Position numbers and translations under genes: made by a program
Part shown: positions 63,901 through 64,000 of the stretch, piece after piece
Position numbering within the stretch: the first letter of the stretch is position 1
Layout: each line of letters starts with the position of its first letter
Origin: Trichinella spiralis
Taxonomy: Eukaryota > Nematoda > Enoplea > Trichinellida > Trichinellidae
Direction of reading: 5' to 3'
Length of the DNA stretch: 64,000 bases
Assembly: GCA_000181795.3 (NCBI GenBank)
Contig: CM012953.1
Span: 8,987,083-9,051,082 of the forward strand
The notes under the pieces: model-generated
The model's database searches: none
Seen by the model: only the letters and a program-made list of their open reading frames with translations
What the model was told of the DNA's origin: nothing

Positions 63901-64000
63901 ACAATTTTACCAATAATTCAATATTAAAGGTTTCATACTTCACGTCACATTGTGGATAATATAAATTTATTTCTACAGTAGAAACATATTGATAAAATTA

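Noticed and set aside
1..64000. CRISPR arrays, bacterial operons, prophage
   Set aside because: No spaced direct repeats or prokaryotic gene organisation; the genes are intron-containing animal genes.

Overview
The window looks like nuclear DNA of a nematode, most likely a Trichinella-like member of the Dorylaimia. The evidence is indirect. The DNA is AT-rich, genes have many exons with GT-AG introns (often 50-500 bases, some over 1 kb), and decayed BEL/Pao and hAT elements are present. A tandem pair of small secreted cysteine-rich cystatin-like genes resembles parasite secreted families. There are no bacterial-style operons. Most listed splice junctions were checked by reading frame, and reconstructed protein lengths agree well with their families.

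Layout, left to right. 1-2305 is most of a 2.4-kb element with terminal inverted repeats (TIRs); a second copy lies at 61400-63811. A 13-exon leishmanolysin-like metalloprotease gene (4139-9268, +) carries three tRNA-Ile(AAT) genes in one intron. Tail to tail with it is mitochondrial ribosomal protein L50 (9378-10336, -). A small dead BEL/Pao element with LTRs follows (10594-12473), then a complete 7-exon pantothenate kinase gene (13342-16403, -). From 16.4 to 31.7 kb I see no convincing gene except one possible 101-residue reading frame.

A yippee-like gene (YPEL1-4 type, +) has its last two exons at 39.9-40.1 kb. Its first two exons are present twice, in two nearly identical 4-kb blocks separated by a 10-N gap, probably an unmerged contig overlap or two haplotypes. 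Next comes a GPI de-N-acetylase (PIG-L) family gene (41553-44774, +) that has lost its metal-binding residues. An intronless tubulin cofactor A gene lies antisense in one of its introns. Then follow an inhibitory-type serpin (45011-46311, -), a ruined BEL/Pao pol region (about 48.1-50.5 kb), PYM (51625-52251, +), the Polycomb methyltransferase Enhancer of zeste (53281-56665, +), a cystatin-like secreted protein gene and a decayed paralogue (57.7-59.6 kb, -), a 746-bp hAT remnant with target-site duplication, and the second TIR element.

The genes do not form one pathway. The most unusual observations are the apparent PIG-L pseudoenzyme, unusual substitutions in the Enhancer of zeste SET domain (Arg at the EZH2 Tyr641 position), two stop-free introns of length 3n placed inside functional domains, the intronic tRNA trio, and the cystatin-like pair.
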